The notes below the pieces were generated by a model. That model was not told where the DNA came from and made no database searches. It saw only the letters and a list, made by a program, of their open reading frames with translations. The position numbers and the translations under genes are program-made. Positions 1 through 9,529 of a stretch of 64,000 bases of DNA are shown one piece after another. Origin of the DNA: QIJE01 sp048541835. GTDB taxonomy: Bacteria > SZUA-79 > Acidulodesulfobacterales > Acidulodesulfobacteraceae. The stretch covers positions 248,001 to 312,000 of the forward strand of contig NZ_JBLEOY010000002.1 in assembly GCF_048541835.1 (NCBI RefSeq), given 5' to 3'. The number at the start of each line of letters is the position of its first letter. Within the stretch, counting starts at the first letter, position 1.

Positions 1-522
1 TTTTTTCACACTTACGATATGCCGGTTTTAATATCAAGGTGTTCTAATAATTACGGACCGTATCAATTTCCGGAAAAACTAATTCCTCTTGCTATTATTA
101 ATGCGTTGCATGAGAAAGATATACCGCTTTACGGCGACGGAAGGAATGTTAGAGACTGGATATACGTTGCCGACCATGTTGCCGGAATATCCTTGATATT
201 GGAAAAAGGGAAACCGGGCGAGACTTATAATATCGGCGGAGATTCCGAATTAGAAAATATAGATATAATAAATCATATACTGGATAGGCTTAACGGGTCG
301 CATTCTCTGATAAAGTATGTAAAAGATAGACCGGGACACGATAGAAGGTATGCTATGGATTTCTCCAAGATTGCTTCTAAAATGGGATTTTCACCTAAAT
401 ACGGTATAGATAAAGGGATAGAATATACGGTAAACTGGTATTTAAAAAATGAAAATTGGTGGAAGGAGATATTATCCGGGGATTATAGAGAGTATTATAA
501 AAAAATGTATGAATATAGGTGA
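1..522 (+). CDS. rfbB: dTDP-glucose 4,6-dehydratase, C-terminal part (5' end outside window)
   Basis: This enzyme makes dTDP-4-keto-6-deoxyglucose, the second step toward dTDP-rhamnose for surface polysaccharide. The reading frame is open from base 1 and the residues before the first internal Met (HTYD) already match the family, so the gene is cut by the window edge and not truncated in the genome. Visible family motifs are CSNNYGPYQFPEKLIPL, the YGDGRNVRDWIYVADH block and YNIGGDSE. The Rossmann fold and catalytic YxxxK lie upstream of the window. It is followed 9 nt later by rfbD, so the two are very likely in one operon. Confidence 0.93.
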   Translation, partial: FFHTYDMPVLISRCSNNYGPYQFPEKLIPLAIINALHEKDIPLYGDGRNVRDWIYVADHVAGISLILEKGKPGETYNIGGDSELENIDIINHILDRLNGSHSLIKYVKDRPGHDRRYAMDFSKIASKMGFSPKYGIDKGIEYTVNWYLKNENWWKEILSGDYREYYKKMYEYR

Positions 523-531
523 GGTTTCTTG

Positions 532-1398
532 ATGATAAAGATTGCCCTTATCGGTTCGACCGGAATGTTAGGCATAGACGTGAATGCGGTGTTCAATGGG
601 ATGGGTTTCCTTATTAAAAATTTTAACTCCAAAAATTTAGATATAGCGGATGCTAAAGTAGTTCATGAAGCATTATGCGGCTTTAACCCAGATTATATTA
701 TAAACTGTGCCGCATATACCGACGTAGACGGAGCAGAGACGGAAAAAGAGAAGGCTAATGCGGTTAATAATATTGGTGTTCAAAATTTGGCCGATGCGGC
801 TTTAATTTTAGGTGCTAAAATAATACATCTAAGTACAGATTATGTATTTGACGGGACAAAAAGGTCACCTTATCTTGAAGAAGATGCCCCTAATCCTATT
901 AACGAATACGGATTATCAAAGCTTAACGGAGAAAGGGCGTTAAGAAAATCTGGAGCAAGCCATATAATATTGCGGACTTCATGGCTATACGGCAAAAACG
1001 GAAAAAACTTCGTAAACACGATATTGAAATTAGCAGACAACCGAAAAAAAGTAGAAGTCGTAGCCGATCAATTCGGATGCCCAACGTATACTAAAGACGT
1101 AGCTTATGCTATATTTAAAATCATTACGAAGGATAATTTTAAAAATGAAGTATATCATTTAACCAACTTCGGTCAGACATCCTGGTATGAATTTGCCGTT
1201 GAAATAGTGAGTGTCTTTAAAAGGGTTAATTGTGAAATATTGCCGGTAACCTCGGATAAGTTCTTAAGACCGGCTAAAAGGCCGACTTACGGCGTATTGG
1301 ATAATTCTAAAATTAAAGGGGATTATGATATAGAGTTGAGGCCATGGAAGGACGCCGTTAAAAAATATTGTAACGATATAGGGTATTTTATTGCTTGA
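532..1398 (+). CDS. rfbD: dTDP-4-dehydrorhamnose reductase
   Basis: The enzyme reduces dTDP-4-keto-L-rhamnose with NAD(P)H to dTDP-L-rhamnose, the last step of the pathway begun by the preceding gene. The 288-aa protein opens with a Rossmann motif (GSTGMLG), then has CAAYTDVD, STDYVFDG and the YGLSKLNGE block carrying the SDR catalytic Tyr and Lys. Length is normal. I chose the ATG at 532 over the TTG just before it because GAGG at 521-524 lies 7 nt upstream of the ATG. No rmlA or rmlC is visible, so they must lie outside the window. Confidence 0.93.
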   Translation: MIKIALIGSTGMLGIDVNAVFNGMGFLIKNFNSKNLDIADAKVVHEALCGFNPDYIINCAAYTDVDGAETEKEKANAVNNIGVQNLADAALILGAKIIHLSTDYVFDGTKRSPYLEEDAPNPINEYGLSKLNGERALRKSGASHIILRTSWLYGKNGKNFVNTILKLADNRKKVEVVADQFGCPTYTKDVAYAIFKIITKDNFKNEVYHLTNFGQTSWYEFAVEIVSVFKRVNCEILPVTSDKFLRPAKRPTYGVLDNSKIKGDYDIELRPWKDAVKKYCNDIGYFIA

Positions 1399-1422
1399 AA
1401 AATCTTATTTTAGATATATAAT
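1395..1422 (+). promoter_or_regulatory. sigma70-type promoter for the cytochrome c gene
   Basis: A -35 box TTGAAA (1395-1400) and a perfect -10 box TATAAT (1417-1422) are separated by 16 nt. The -35 overlaps the rfbD stop codon. Transcription would begin near 1429, about 70 nt before the cytochrome start. Confidence 0.6.
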
Positions 1423-1497
1423 GTTTACTGTAGAATATATGCTGTCTCTAAAAATAGATCATTTTAAAGATAATTAATGTTATTCAAAGGAGGTTGT

Positions 1498-1905
1498 ATG
1501 AAAAATCTTTTTCTGGCAGTTATTTTTATGTTAGCTTCATTGTTTTTGGTCGGCACTCTAATAGCTACTTCCGCAAATGCAGATACTGCGTCTATGCCTA
1601 ATAACGCACAACTGATAATTAAGGGTAAAGGGCTGTTTTTTTCGAAGAGTATAGGGACCAATGGACTTTCATGTGCCTCTTGTCACGTTTACAGCGTGGG
1701 TACCTATATAAATATGCATGGCAAGGGAAAGGTTATAATGCCGATAAAAAATGCCGTTAAAGGACTTACGGCGATGTTCAAGAAACAACATGCACATACG
1801 ACATTTGAAAAGAAAATAGATATGTGTGTTAGAATGGCACTTAAGGGACACTTATCTAAGGGAGATTTAGAGGCTTTAAGCGCCTACGTTAAGTCTCTAA
1901 AATAG
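1498..1905 (+). CDS. secreted monoheme c-type cytochrome
   Basis: A 135-aa protein with an N-terminal signal peptide (residues 1 to about 26, hydrophobic core LFLAVIFMLASLFLVG, ending near SANA) and a single heme c attachment motif CASCH around residue 57. A candidate Met ligand lies in CVRMALKGH near the C-terminus, where class I cytochromes usually carry it. The likely role is periplasmic electron transfer; the partner is unknown. The start at 1498 is preceded by AAAGGAGG (1486-1493); an upstream ATG at 1477 has no such site. The gene has its own promoter and terminator, so it is probably monocistronic. Confidence 0.85.
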   Translation: MKNLFLAVIFMLASLFLVGTLIATSANADTASMPNNAQLIIKGKGLFFSKSIGTNGLSCASCHVYSVGTYINMHGKGKVIMPIKNAVKGLTAMFKKQHAHTTFEKKIDMCVRMALKGHLSKGDLEALSAYVKSLK

Positions 1906-1923
1906 ATTTATTAAATAGTTTTT

Positions 1924-1966
1924 AAAAGCGCTTTTTTTTCACAAGAGGAAGCGCTTTATTTTTTTA
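1924..1966 (+). terminator. Rho-independent terminator after the cytochrome gene
   Basis: A 9-bp perfect stem, AAAGCGCTT (1925-1933) with AAGCGCTTT (1949-1957), has a 15-nt loop and is followed by a T-run. It lies 20 nt after the cytochrome stop. Confidence 0.8.
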
Positions 1967-1971
1967 TAGAG

Positions 1972-2577
1972 ATGATGAAAATGTATAAAACATTTGCAGG
2001 TGGTATAAAAAATAGATTTTTAGCCGGATTGACGGTCATTATCCCGGGTGCTATTACCGTTTTTATAATAGCATGGTTTCTCTGGGAAATTAACAGGATA
2101 TTTAATCCGTTTTCTATATTTATAAAGCGCTATATTCACGTATATATACCCGATATCGGATTAATTCTATTATTTTTATTGGTGCTCGTTTCCGGTTTTC
2201 TCGTAACTCATTGGGTGGGTAGGGCGATTGTAAATTTATACGAAAACGTAATGCTTAAAATCCCAGTAGTAAATTTACTTTATAAGTCTACAAAACAATG
2301 GGTCGATATATTTTCTCCGGGCAAAAGCTCATTCAAAAAGTTTGTTTTAGTCAGATATGGGGGCGATAAATTTGTTTTCGGTTTTCTAACCTCATATACC
2401 GGAATTGACGGGGACAGCAAGAATGATTATGCGGTCGTATATATCCCTACTAATCATCTTTATATAGGTATAAATATAATTGCGAAAAGGGAAGATATAA
2501 TAGAGACTAAACTTAAGGTAGAAGAAGGTATTCAGATAGTCCTTTCCGCGGGAATAGCGTTTCCGGAAAAGCTATAA
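1972..2577 (+). CDS. DUF502-family inner-membrane protein
   Basis: A 201-aa protein with two strong hydrophobic helices (about residues 18-38 and 54-76) followed by a soluble domain containing VVYIPTNHLYIG, matching the layout of DUF502 proteins, whose function is not established. It begins right after the preceding terminator and is followed 14 nt later by galE, so it heads the operon-like run to ftsY. Several Met codons (1972, 1975, 1981) lie together without a strong ribosome-binding site; the first is used here. Confidence 0.75.
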   Translation: MMKMYKTFAGGIKNRFLAGLTVIIPGAITVFIIAWFLWEINRIFNPFSIFIKRYIHVYIPDIGLILLFLLVLVSGFLVTHWVGRAIVNLYENVMLKIPVVNLLYKSTKQWVDIFSPGKSSFKKFVLVRYGGDKFVFGFLTSYTGIDGDSKNDYAVVYIPTNHLYIGINIIAKREDIIETKLKVEEGIQIVLSAGIAFPEKL

Positions 2578-2591
2578 AAAGGAAGCATACA

Positions 2592-3611
2592 ATGAATATA
2601 TTAGTAACCGGTGGGGCAGGATACATAGGAAGTCACACGATTATAAGCCTTATAGAAAACGGGTTTTCCGTTATAGCCTTGGATAATTTTTATAGTGGAC
2701 ATAAAGAGGCGGTCGATGCCGTAGAACAGCTTACGAAGGCAGATATAATGCTATATAACGGTGATTTTTCAGATATAAATCTGCTGGAAAATATAATTAA
2801 AAAACATAATATAAGCGGAGTTATTCATTTTGCCGCCCGTAGCCTTGTCGGCGAATCTATGAAAAGACCCGTCGAATATTATAAAAATAATATATCGGGA
2901 ACTATTATATTTTTGGAATTTCTTAAAAAAAACGGAGTGAATAACATAGTTTTTTCATCTTCTGCCGCTGTTTACGGCATACCGGTTCAGATCCCCATAG
3001 TCGAAACAAGCCCTATTACTCCTATAAACGTTTACGGTTTTACGAAAACCGTGATAGAAAACATGCTTGAAAGCATGAGGGGTGCGTATGGATTTAATTA
3101 TATATCGCTGAGGTATTTTAATGCGGCGGGGGCACATAAATCAGGTGTGATAGGCGAAGACCATAATCCCGAAACACATCTCATACCGAATGTATTAAAA
3201 TCTATTGCATCCGGCGAAAAGAGGGCGACGGTATTTGGCAACGACTATCCGACCAAAGACGGGACGGCCATAAGGGATTATATACACGTAAGCGATCTGT
3301 CATATGCTCACGTAGTTGCCATTAAGCATTTAATAGAGAGTAAAAGGGGCATCGGCAATACCTATAATCTTGGTTGCGAAAAGGGGTACTCTGTTTTAAG
3401 TGTGCTTAGAAAGATAGAAGAAATAACCGGAAGAGCGTTGGATATAAAATTTGCGGCAAGAAGAGAGGGTGACCCTGCCGTATTAGTCGCAAGCTACGAA
3501 AAAATCAGGAGAGAACTCGGGTTTGAATTAAAATATAATATTGAAGATATTATAGGTTCCGCATGGAAATGGCATTCAAGCCGTTTAAACGGTTACGAAG
3601 GGGGTGTATGA
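2592..3611 (+). CDS. galE: UDP-glucose 4-epimerase
   Basis: GalE interconverts UDP-glucose and UDP-galactose with bound NAD, supplying galactose for envelope polysaccharides. The 339-aa length is typical. Visible are the NAD motif TGGAGYIGSH at residues 6-15, the SSSAAVYG segment with the catalytic Ser, the YGFTK block with the catalytic Tyr/Lys pair, SLRYFNAAG, and the HLIPN and RDYIHVSDL motifs. AAGGAAGC precedes the ATG. Its stop overlaps the start of the next gene (ATGA), so the two are translationally coupled. Confidence 0.95.
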   Translation: MNILVTGGAGYIGSHTIISLIENGFSVIALDNFYSGHKEAVDAVEQLTKADIMLYNGDFSDINLLENIIKKHNISGVIHFAARSLVGESMKRPVEYYKNNISGTIIFLEFLKKNGVNNIVFSSSAAVYGIPVQIPIVETSPITPINVYGFTKTVIENMLESMRGAYGFNYISLRYFNAAGAHKSGVIGEDHNPETHLIPNVLKSIASGEKRATVFGNDYPTKDGTAIRDYIHVSDLSYAHVVAIKHLIESKRGIGNTYNLGCEKGYSVLSVLRKIEEITGRALDIKFAARREGDPAVLVASYEKIRRELGFELKYNIEDIIGSAWKWHSSRLNGYEGGV

Positions 3612-4177
3612 CAAATAAACTAAAAGCTTTCTCACTGTTCCCGGCGGTCTTTTCGTTTGTTATTGATAATAAGCTTAGAAGAATTTTAGAAAATATGGAT
3701 AGAAAAATGATCCCCATGGGCGTTAAGCCTGGTATAAGAGTGCTTGAAATAGGCTGTGGAAGCGGATTTGTAACGGAATTTCTGTCTAATGCCGTCGGTG
3801 ATGCCGGATTCGTTATTTCGATAGACGTTCAAGAAAATATGATAAAGAAAGCTAAAAAAAAGCGGGCTCATTTAAAAAATGTGGAATTTCTTATTCAGAA
3901 TGTTTCCGATTTAAATACCATAAGAGACGAAGCAATAGACCTTGCTTTTTGTTATTACTCTTTTCATGAGGTAAGTGATAAAGAAAAAGCGGTTTCAGAG
4001 CTGTTACGCACTTTAAAGCATGGCGGTCTTTTGTCGATTAAAGAACCGAGATTAAGGGTTAAAGAAAAATACGTACGCTCCCATGAAGAATTTATCGCCG
4101 GCAAGGGTTTTCGGTTTGTCGAAAGCATTAAAAAATGTGATTTTTTAGGTTGTTATCTTAAATTTATCAAGGATTAA
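3608..4177 (+). CDS. class I SAM-dependent methyltransferase
   Basis: A 189-aa protein with methyltransferase motif I (VLEIGCGSGFVTEFL, about residues 46-60), an acidic motif II (ISIDVQENMIKKA) and the post-I segment DLAFCYYSFHEV, followed by LKHGGLLSIKEPR. This is the UbiE/Methyltransf_11 fold; the substrate cannot be told from sequence. The ATG at 3608 overlaps the galE stop (ATGA) and follows a GAAGGGGG site; an in-frame ATG at 3563 would force a longer overlap and is less likely. Confidence 0.8.
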   Translation: MTNKLKAFSLFPAVFSFVIDNKLRRILENMDRKMIPMGVKPGIRVLEIGCGSGFVTEFLSNAVGDAGFVISIDVQENMIKKAKKKRAHLKNVEFLIQNVSDLNTIRDEAIDLAFCYYSFHEVSDKEKAVSELLRTLKHGGLLSIKEPRLRVKEKYVRSHEEFIAGKGFRFVESIKKCDFLGCYLKFIKD

Positions 4178-4196
4178 GTTCGATATCTATGACGCG

Positions 4197-4955
4197 ATGC
4201 ATAATAGATTTTATATACAAGAAAAAATAGATAACTGTTTTGGAGACGAAATTGTTTTAAAATCTATAACCGGTCATATTAAGGCATTTCGCAGGAAGAT
4301 AGACGATAATATCGAGTTATACGACGGCTCTGGAAATGTATATTTTGCAAAAATAGTTCGGATTACTCAAAAAGATATTAACGTGGAATTAATATCAAAA
4401 AAAACTTATCCTGCAAGAAATGCAAAAATTTCGCTTTTCTTGCCCCTCATTACTTCGCATGTAATGGATCAAATTATTGCGAGGGTTTGCGAACTTGAGG
4501 TGAATAATATTTTTCCCGTAATCACTGAAAGGTCGATTAGTTTGAAAAGTGAAAAAGAAATAAATTTTAAATTGTCTAAATGGGATAAAATTTCCAAGGG
4601 AGCAATGATTCTTGCCGGAAAAAAATTTTCTACGACGGTAAACATACCGTTAACGTTGCCCGATTCATTTGAATTAGTAAAAGATTTCAGATTAAAATTA
4701 ATAGCATATCCAAAGACCGACGTCTTTTTAAAGGATTATCTTACAGCTTTAGACTTTAGCCTAAAAAATATTTCAATTGGAATATTTATAGGTCCGGAGG
4801 GTGATTTTTCTCGTTTTGAAATGGAATTATCAAAAAAATATGCTATTATGCCTGTAAAGTTGTCCAATTATATTATGAGTACATTCGTTTCTTCTATTTA
4901 TTCCATATCTAATTTAACATGTTTCGCCTTTTCAGAAAATAATTATGAATCTTAA
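4197..4955 (+). CDS. rsmE: RsmE-family 16S rRNA m3U1498 methyltransferase, atypical C-terminus
   Basis: RsmE methylates N3 of U1498 in 16S rRNA using SAM bound in a trefoil-knot (SPOUT) fold. The 252-aa protein has the right length, an N-terminal PUA-like region (HIKAFRRKIDD), ITERS in the centre and the knot motif IGPEGDFSRFE (residues 198-208). The usual final knot segment with LRTETA is replaced by LSNYIMSTFVSS, so key SAM-loop residues differ. It overlaps smc by 11 nt. The assignment to the family is firm; full activity is less certain. Confidence 0.82.
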   Translation: MHNRFYIQEKIDNCFGDEIVLKSITGHIKAFRRKIDDNIELYDGSGNVYFAKIVRITQKDINVELISKKTYPARNAKISLFLPLITSHVMDQIIARVCELEVNNIFPVITERSISLKSEKEINFKLSKWDKISKGAMILAGKKFSTTVNIPLTLPDSFELVKDFRLKLIAYPKTDVFLKDYLTALDFSLKNISIGIFIGPEGDFSRFEMELSKKYAIMPVKLSNYIMSTFVSSIYSISNLTCFAFSENNYES

Positions 4956-7900
4956 ATTTATAGAGCTATTCGGATTTAAAACATTTCCCGATAAGATTAG
5001 AATACCCTTTAATTCAGGTATCAATATAATCATAGGCCCCAACGGATGCGGCAAAACAAATATCGTCGACGCAATAAGGTTTATTTTGGGGGAGCGTAAT
5101 TTAAAAGATTTAAGGCTTAAAAATATGAACGATATAGTATTTCACGGCTCAAACATTCGGAATCAATCATCCGTAGCCCTATGCAGAGGGGTTTTTGATA
5201 ATAGTTCAAGGGCTAATTTTAGATATAAAGATTTTTCTGAAATAATGGTCGAAAGGAGGCACTTTAAAAATAAAGATACGGAATACAGGATTAACGGTAT
5301 TTCGGTCCCTTATCAAGAATATGTCGATTTTTTTAACGAAAGCGGTTTGTCAAAGCACTATTCCATAATGGATTCGTCTAAAATCAATACTATTTTAAAT
5401 TATAAACCCAGTGATTTAAGACTTTTTTTTGAAGAAGTCTCCGGAATAACAAAGTATAAGGTTCAAAAAAGAACGGCATTAAAAAAGTTAAGTGCCTCCA
5501 GATTGAATTTGTTAAGAGTTGGCGATTTATTGGGGGAGGTGGGGAGCCGGCTTGTTCTTTTAGAAGAAGCCTCTGAAAAAATGGAGGAATATAAAAGGAT
5601 CGAAATAGAAAAAAAACGGTATGCTTTTGCCCTATATGATCGGACAAAAAGAAAAATAAATATAGAAATAGATAAATATACCAAAGAACTTGACATCTAC
5701 TCCTTAAAGTCGGCGGCTGCATCCGCAAAAAGTAGTTCCGTTTTAAACGGCCTAACCGATTCAAAGGCGTCTTTTGATATTATGGAAGTGGAATATAAAC
5801 ATAGAATGAATGAGAAAAATAAAACCCTGATAGACTTGACGAAGCTTAATTCTGCCGTAGAATACGGCAATTTGACCGTAAAGAATTTAGAGTCCGAAAT
5901 CCTGGAAAAGACCCGGGATATAACAGCACAGAATAAATTGAAAGACGAGGGCATTCTTAAGCTTGAAAGTTTTCAAAATAGATTAATTTCAGAAGAATTT
6001 GATATCAAAAAATTGCAAGAAAGGCTGAATATATTAAAAAAATTGACTGAGGAGAAAAAATTATTTGTCGTAAAAATCAAAGATGAAGCAGAGATTATAA
6101 GTAATGAAATTTTCAAGATCCTTGAAGGCTCCCAGAATAGCAACAATAAGTTAATTTTTAACGGCAAAAATATTAAAAACATCGAGACAAGGATTGACGA
6201 CACAAAAAAATTTATAATAAAAATTTCTGTGGAGGTTAATGATGCCGAGAATGCTTTGAGCGAGAAAATGAAAGCAGTGAGGAATATAGCCGCCGTCATT
6301 GAAGGTCTAAGTAAAGAACATCATGACTGCAGCCAAAATTTATCGCAATTATCGGACGAACTGAGTGGATGCAGGATCAGGAAAGACGGCGTGGAAAAAG
6401 AGCTGATGAAAATAGATATAGACATATCTAAACTTACTGATTTTATAGATAATCACGAAGGATTTTCGGAGGGTGCGAAGAGATTTTTAAATGCCGCGAG
6501 AGATTATGAAATTCACCCCTTATCGGATTTAATTGAAGTTGAATCAGGGTTTGAAAATGCTGTGTGGGAAGGTGCAAGCGGAATACTTGAGTCATTTTTT
6601 GTGAATAATATTGCGGATGCCGAAAAAGCATTGCGCTATATAGGTGATAGCGGAATTGGAGAAATAAAAATTTTTATTCCGGACAAGAGGCGCAGCAAAC
6701 CCTCTAATGGTAAAAATGAGGTTGGCAGAATCGACGAAAAGTTAGACGTTGTTCCGTTGGCGGATAAAATATCGTTTAGTTCACGAAAAATAGATTTAGA
6801 AGATATAGGGATGGATTTTTATTATTCTAAAGATATTGAAACCGTCTTAAAATATATAAGGGAAAAGGATTTTTTTCCCGAGGTTAATATTATAACTGAT
6901 AACGGCACGATCTTTTTTTCTAACGGACTTATCATAAGCGGCAGGGATAAAAATATAGAAAGCCAAAATTTACTTCTTAACAAAAAGAAACTATCGGAAT
7001 ACAAAAAACTGATGGCACTAAAACAAGAAGAATTTAATAGGGAAGATTTGTTATTTAACAAAAAACAGTCGGCGATAAGCAAACTTAACCTTGAAATGGT
7101 TCGAATAGATAAAGATATTAAGGCAAAAGAAAGGGAAGAGCTAACGATAAAAAACGATATCAGATATTTAAAGGATCAGATAATTAAGTCCAAGGACAGG
7201 CTTAACGTATTAAAAAAAGAATTAAATAATCTAGAAACGGAAAAAGTAACGGCATACGGCGAAGAAGAGCGATTAAATGAAGAAATTGCAATTCTTGAAG
7301 ACAAACTGAAGTCGAAATCGGACGAAAAGGTTATTATAGAAAAGAATTTACGGAACTTCGAAACAGAATTTGAGGGAGCAAGGGAAGACGAAGTAAAATT
7401 GAGAATAGAGATTAATTCGGCGGAACAAAGTATCAATTTTTTAAAAAAGCAGATTAATGATTTAGATTCCGGCATGCTTAATTATGATAAAAGAATTAAA
7501 TCCTTAATAGCACAGAAAGAAGGATTGAAGAAGGAACTTGAGCGTATGACCCGTAGTCTGTCTGTCAAGCAAGATGATATTCTAATTCTGGATAAATCTA
7601 TCAAGGCTATAGACGGTAATATTCATGAGATGGAGATTAATTTGGAAAATTTAAAAAACAATATAAATGATATGGAAAATGATATGGAGAATACGAACAG
7701 GCAAAAATTAAATATAGAGAGAAAGAGAGATGCAGTGTCGATGCGCATAAAAGTTAATGGAGAAAAACTCTCGGAATTAGATTCTGATAGGAATTTAAGC
7801 GGTCTTTCCATTGATTTTTCGGTAGAAGATGAAAATTTTATTCCCGTTGCAGAAGAAATAAGTGATGAGGATATTAAGCTAAACATAGAAGGACTTAACA

Positions 7901-8541
7901 AAAAAATAATTGATTTAGGCGATATAAATATGAATGCGACTAAGGAATATAATGGAGCATTGGAGAGATTAGACTTTTTACACAAGCAAAAAAAAGATCT
8001 CGAAAGTTCCATTGAAATATTGCAGGGAATAATCAAGAAACTTGATGCGGCGTCTAAGGAAAAATTTAATTCCGCCCTCGCGCGGATAAGGCAAAAGTTC
8101 AATGAACTTTTCGTATTTTTATTTGGCGGAGGTCACGCCGATATATTAAATGTCGAAGGTAAAGTGGAAGCGGCGGATGAAGAAGACGGACAGGGGGAGA
8201 ATAATCTGCCGGGCATGGAGATCAATGTGCAGATACCGGGAAAAAAGTTTTCCGGTATAAATATTTTATCGCAGGGTGAAAGGGTATTGGTGGCGGTAGG
8301 CCTTCTTTTTGCCGTATTCTTCGTGAAGAAAACCCCGTTTTGCGTAATAGACGAAGTCGATGCACCGTTAGATTATGCAAATAACGCCAGATATAACAGA
8401 TTGATAATGGAGGTGTCTAATTATTCGCAGGTAGTTTTAATAACACATAATAAAAAGACTATGGAAATAGGAAAAAATATTTTCGGGGTTACATTGAAAC
8501 ATCCGGATATTTCAGGTATAGTGTCCGTTTCCATGAATTAA
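4945..8541 (+). CDS. smc: chromosome segregation ATPase SMC
   Basis: SMC dimers with ScpA/ScpB form condensin and compact and segregate the chromosome. The 1198-aa length is typical. Order: N-terminal ATPase half with Walker A GPNGCGKTN (31-39), a long coiled coil, a hinge around residues 500-680 (SDLIEVESGFENAVW onward), a second coiled coil, then FLFGGGHADI, the ABC signature LSQGERVLVAV (1108-1118) and Walker B CVIDEVDAPLD (1133-1143). The signature has Gln where most SMC proteins have Gly (LSGGE). It overlaps rsmE and is followed by ftsY. Confidence 0.95.
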   Translation: MNLKFIELFGFKTFPDKIRIPFNSGINIIIGPNGCGKTNIVDAIRFILGERNLKDLRLKNMNDIVFHGSNIRNQSSVALCRGVFDNSSRANFRYKDFSEIMVERRHFKNKDTEYRINGISVPYQEYVDFFNESGLSKHYSIMDSSKINTILNYKPSDLRLFFEEVSGITKYKVQKRTALKKLSASRLNLLRVGDLLGEVGSRLVLLEEASEKMEEYKRIEIEKKRYAFALYDRTKRKINIEIDKYTKELDIYSLKSAAASAKSSSVLNGLTDSKASFDIMEVEYKHRMNEKNKTLIDLTKLNSAVEYGNLTVKNLESEILEKTRDITAQNKLKDEGILKLESFQNRLISEEFDIKKLQERLNILKKLTEEKKLFVVKIKDEAEIISNEIFKILEGSQNSNNKLIFNGKNIKNIETRIDDTKKFIIKISVEVNDAENALSEKMKAVRNIAAVIEGLSKEHHDCSQNLSQLSDELSGCRIRKDGVEKELMKIDIDISKLTDFIDNHEGFSEGAKRFLNAARDYEIHPLSDLIEVESGFENAVWEGASGILESFFVNNIADAEKALRYIGDSGIGEIKIFIPDKRRSKPSNGKNEVGRIDEKLDVVPLADKISFSSRKIDLEDIGMDFYYSKDIETVLKYIREKDFFPEVNIITDNGTIFFSNGLIISGRDKNIESQNLLLNKKKLSEYKKLMALKQEEFNREDLLFNKKQSAISKLNLEMVRIDKDIKAKEREELTIKNDIRYLKDQIIKSKDRLNVLKKELNNLETEKVTAYGEEERLNEEIAILEDKLKSKSDEKVIIEKNLRNFETEFEGAREDEVKLRIEINSAEQSINFLKKQINDLDSGMLNYDKRIKSLIAQKEGLKKELERMTRSLSVKQDDILILDKSIKAIDGNIHEMEINLENLKNNINDMENDMENTNRQKLNIERKRDAVSMRIKVNGEKLSELDSDRNLSGLSIDFSVEDENFIPVAEEISDEDIKLNIEGLNKKIIDLGDINMNATKEYNGALERLDFLHKQKKDLESSIEILQGIIKKLDAASKEKFNSALARIRQKFNELFVFLFGGGHADILNVEGKVEAADEEDGQGENNLPGMEINVQIPGKKFSGINILSQGERVLVAVGLLFAVFFVKKTPFCVIDEVDAPLDYANNARYNRLIMEVSNYSQVVLITHNKKTMEIGKNIFGVTLKHPDISGIVSVSMN

Positions 8542-8607
8542 ACAAACGATTATAGACATAAGTAAAATTGATATCCTAAAATTTAAAATTTAAAGGAAAG
8601 TTTAAAG

Positions 8608-9519
8608 ATGAAAATATTCGAAAAGTTTAAAAATTTAGCCGGAAGCCTTAAAAAAACAAAAGAAGGATTATCCGGCAAGATGAATGCTATTTTTAGTTCC
8701 GGTAAACTCGATAGTGAAGACCTAGACAAAATAGAAGAGGCGTTAATTTTATCCGATATATCATATCGAACGGCATCGGAGATAGCCGATGGAGCTAAAA
8801 AAAGAATGTTGGGATTTAAAGAATCAACTCCGGCTATTATTAAGGAAGTATTGAGAGATGAAATAAAATGTAAAATTTCTAAAAATTTTCCGGAAATTAA
8901 TGTGAAAAGCGGAAAAAATATCTTTATGATTGTCGGAGTCAACGGGGTCGGTAAAACTACTACCGTAGGAAAATTAGGCAAGTACTATACCGAAAGGGGC
9001 AAGAAAGTTATTATTGCCGCATGTGATACGTTTAGGGCGGCGGGAAAGGAACAATTGGAAATTTGGGGACGCAGAACTGGTGTTGAGGTAATATCGGGAA
9101 AAGAAAACCAGGACCCGGCATCGGTCGCCCATGATGCTATTCAAAGATTAAAGGATAGAGATTTTGATCTTTTATTAATAGATACAGCGGGGAGACTCCA
9201 TAACAAGAAACATCTCATGGAAGAACTGTCTAAAATAAAAAGAGTTGCGTCAAAATCGTTCGGCAGTGAGCTGGATGAGGTCCTTTTGATTATAGATAGC
9301 AGTTTAGGGCAAAATTCAGTAGTTCAAACTGAGCAGTTTAAGGCTGTTATTGACGTTAGCGGCGTTATAGTGACGAAATTGGACGGTTCGGCCAAGGGGG
9401 GGATGATTATAGACATTATACACAAGTTAGATTTGCCGGTGAGATTTGTCGGAACGGGAGAATCTCCAGATGAAATATCTGAATTTTCCCCCGAAGTATT
9501 CGTAAACAATTTATTTTAA
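8608..9519 (+). CDS. ftsY: signal recognition particle receptor FtsY
   Basis: FtsY is the membrane-associated GTPase that receives SRP-ribosome complexes for co-translational insertion of inner-membrane proteins. The 303-aa protein has an NG-domain layout: N helices at 1-100, G1 GVNGVGKTT (110-118), DTFRAAGKEQL (140-150), G3 DTAGR (192-196) and G4 TKLDG (256-260). It lacks the long acidic A domain of E. coli FtsY, as in many bacteria. AAGGAAAG precedes the ATG, and it sits 66 nt after smc. Confidence 0.95.
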   Translation: MKIFEKFKNLAGSLKKTKEGLSGKMNAIFSSGKLDSEDLDKIEEALILSDISYRTASEIADGAKKRMLGFKESTPAIIKEVLRDEIKCKISKNFPEINVKSGKNIFMIVGVNGVGKTTTVGKLGKYYTERGKKVIIAACDTFRAAGKEQLEIWGRRTGVEVISGKENQDPASVAHDAIQRLKDRDFDLLLIDTAGRLHNKKHLMEELSKIKRVASKSFGSELDEVLLIIDSSLGQNSVVQTEQFKAVIDVSGVIVTKLDGSAKGGMIIDIIHKLDLPVRFVGTGESPDEISEFSPEVFVNNLF

Positions 9520-9529
9520 ATATTTATTT

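Noticed and set aside
5390..8102. Several minus-strand open frames inside smc
   Set aside because: They lie opposite a well-conserved 1198-aa SMC frame, have low-complexity Phe/Leu/Ser-rich translations and no ribosome sites, so they are shadows of the real gene.
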